A DNA stretch of 64,000 nt. Source: Pelagerythrobacter marensis. GTDB taxonomy: Bacteria; Pseudomonadota; Alphaproteobacteria; Sphingomonadales; Sphingomonadaceae. The notes under the pieces were generated by a model, which worked only from the letters and a program-made list of their open reading frames with translations, was not told the DNA's origin and did not search any database. The stretch lies in NCBI RefSeq assembly GCF_001028625.1, contig NZ_CP011805.1, forward strand, positions 992,001-1,056,000. Reading direction: 5' to 3'. Below are positions 63,421-64,000 of the stretch, piece by piece. Both the position numbers and the translations under genes were made by a program. Every line of letters starts with the position of its first letter. Position 1 is the stretch's first letter.

Positions 63421-64000
63421 TCAGTCGCGGCGGCGGTGGGCCGGTGGTTCCTCTTTCGCCAGGCGGCGCGCGGTGGAGGCTGTTTGCGCCGCGAACAGCG
63501 CGATCAGCAGCAGCCCGACGCCGCCGACAAACAGGTCAAAGATATTGAGCTGCCAGACGATCGGGCGCTCCGGCCCGGCAATGAACATCGCCAGCGTCAG
63601 GGCGATCAGGATCAGGCGCAGCTCCGTCGGCCCTGCATTGAGGTAGGACAGCCTCAGTTCGCCAAGCACGCGCACCGACAGGAACGCATGGATCGACATC
63701 AGCAGATATCCGACCAGCGCGATCAGGGCGACTTCCATCTCGACATAAGAACTGAGGCCGATGCCCACGACGACCAGCATAGTCGCGAAACCGTCGCAGC
63801 TGTGATCGAGGAAGTAGCCATAGCGCGGCCGTTCGATCTTGCGGAAACGGGCCAGGCTTCCGTCCAGCGAATCGCCGAACCAGTGGACCACGTATCCACC
63901 GATCGACAGCCACAGCCAGCCTGCGTCCAGATTGCTCGCCAGATAGCCGGCGAACACCAGCAGGGCACCGAACATGCCCGTGAACGTCAGCATGTCGGGG
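63421..64000 (-). CDS. CDP-alcohol phosphatidyltransferase family protein (5' end outside window)
   Basis: The frame continues to the last base, so the start lies beyond the right edge. About 193 residues are visible with several helices. The family motif is intact: DGSLARFRKIERPRYGYFLDH, then D four residues on (pattern DG-x2-AR-x8-G-x3-D-x3-D). These enzymes join a CDP-activated lipid to an alcohol such as glycerol phosphate, serine or inositol. The visible part cannot tell which. The tail is basic (PPAHRRRD). Confidence 0.88.
   Translation of the reverse strand, partial: PDMLTFTGMFGALLVFAGYLASNLDAGWLWLSIGGYVVHWFGDSLDGSLARFRKIERPRYGYFLDHSCDGFATMLVVVGIGLSSYVEMEVALIALVGYLLMSIHAFLSVRVLGELRLSYLNAGPTELRLILIALTLAMFIAGPERPIVWQLNIFDLFVGGVGLLLIALFAAQTASTARRLAKEEPPAHRRRD

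Overview
The window is a gene-dense, high-G+C stretch of chromosome with about 66 protein genes and one tRNA gene. It has no insertion sequence, prophage, CRISPR array or rRNA operon. Several features point to an alphaproteobacterium of the order Sphingomonadales, probably close to Erythrobacteraceae: the dusB-ntrB-ntrC-ntrY-ntrX-hfq-hflX order, a fused IspDF, a lipoyl domain fused to pyruvate dehydrogenase E1-beta, TrmFO, Tad/Flp pilus genes and a complete propionyl-CoA branch. This placement is inferred from gene content and order, not from a search.

Layout. 0-9 kb: an RlpA-like SPOR protein cut by the window edge, a D-Ala-D-Ala carboxypeptidase, a tightly overlapping tmk-holB-metG-tatD-MBL hydrolase operon, and mazG. 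7.7-16.9 kb (minus strand): the nitrogen-regulation cluster dusB-ntrBC-ntrYX followed by hfq and hflX; this hfq encodes two fused Hfq domains. 17-29 kb: ispDF, cinA, a RatA/COQ10 protein, lipA, carbonic anhydrase, a NYN-LOTUS protein, a secreted TPR protein, gyrA, lysoplasmalogenase, trmFO, an EF-hand protein and a squalene/phytoene-synthase-like protein.

29.8-36.2 kb: two tandem copies of a three-gene cassette (TadG-like vWA protein, TadE-like, TadE-like), probably minor pseudopilins and accessory proteins of a Flp/Tad pilus. Two small Flp pilin genes lie at 42.6-43.1 kb; the Tad motor, secretin and prepilin peptidase are not in the window. 36.2-39.2 kb (minus): pdhB, pdhA, ftsB. 39.3-42 kb: hppD with a VOC partner, an MscS channel and tRNA-Arg(ACG). 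42-50.3 kb: mutT, the Flp pilins, an M48-LysM lipoprotein protease, accA, xerD, a large secreted protein of unknown function, aroK and aroB.

50.3-61.9 kb (minus): a long, tightly packed run for propionyl-CoA use, namely pccB, a small A+T-rich membrane protein, methylmalonyl-CoA epimerase, an enoyl-CoA hydratase family protein, methylmalonyl-CoA mutase, a YdcZ-type membrane protein, biotin synthase, O-acetylhomoserine sulfhydrylase, an LprI-like protein, pccA, a CsaA-like protein and a DUF488 protein. Propionyl-CoA is carboxylated by PccAB (biotin, supplied by BioB), epimerised by Mce and isomerised to succinyl-CoA by the B12-dependent mutase. The window ends with glutathione reductase and a CDP-alcohol phosphatidyltransferase cut by the right edge.

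The most notable items are the tandem-domain Hfq with an asymmetric second domain, the duplicated TadG-TadE-TadE cassette, the compositionally foreign membrane protein inside the propionate operon, and a near-perfect palindrome over the hppD promoter. No gap exceeds 300 bases; the longest, 23355-23637 upstream of gyrA, shows no gene.
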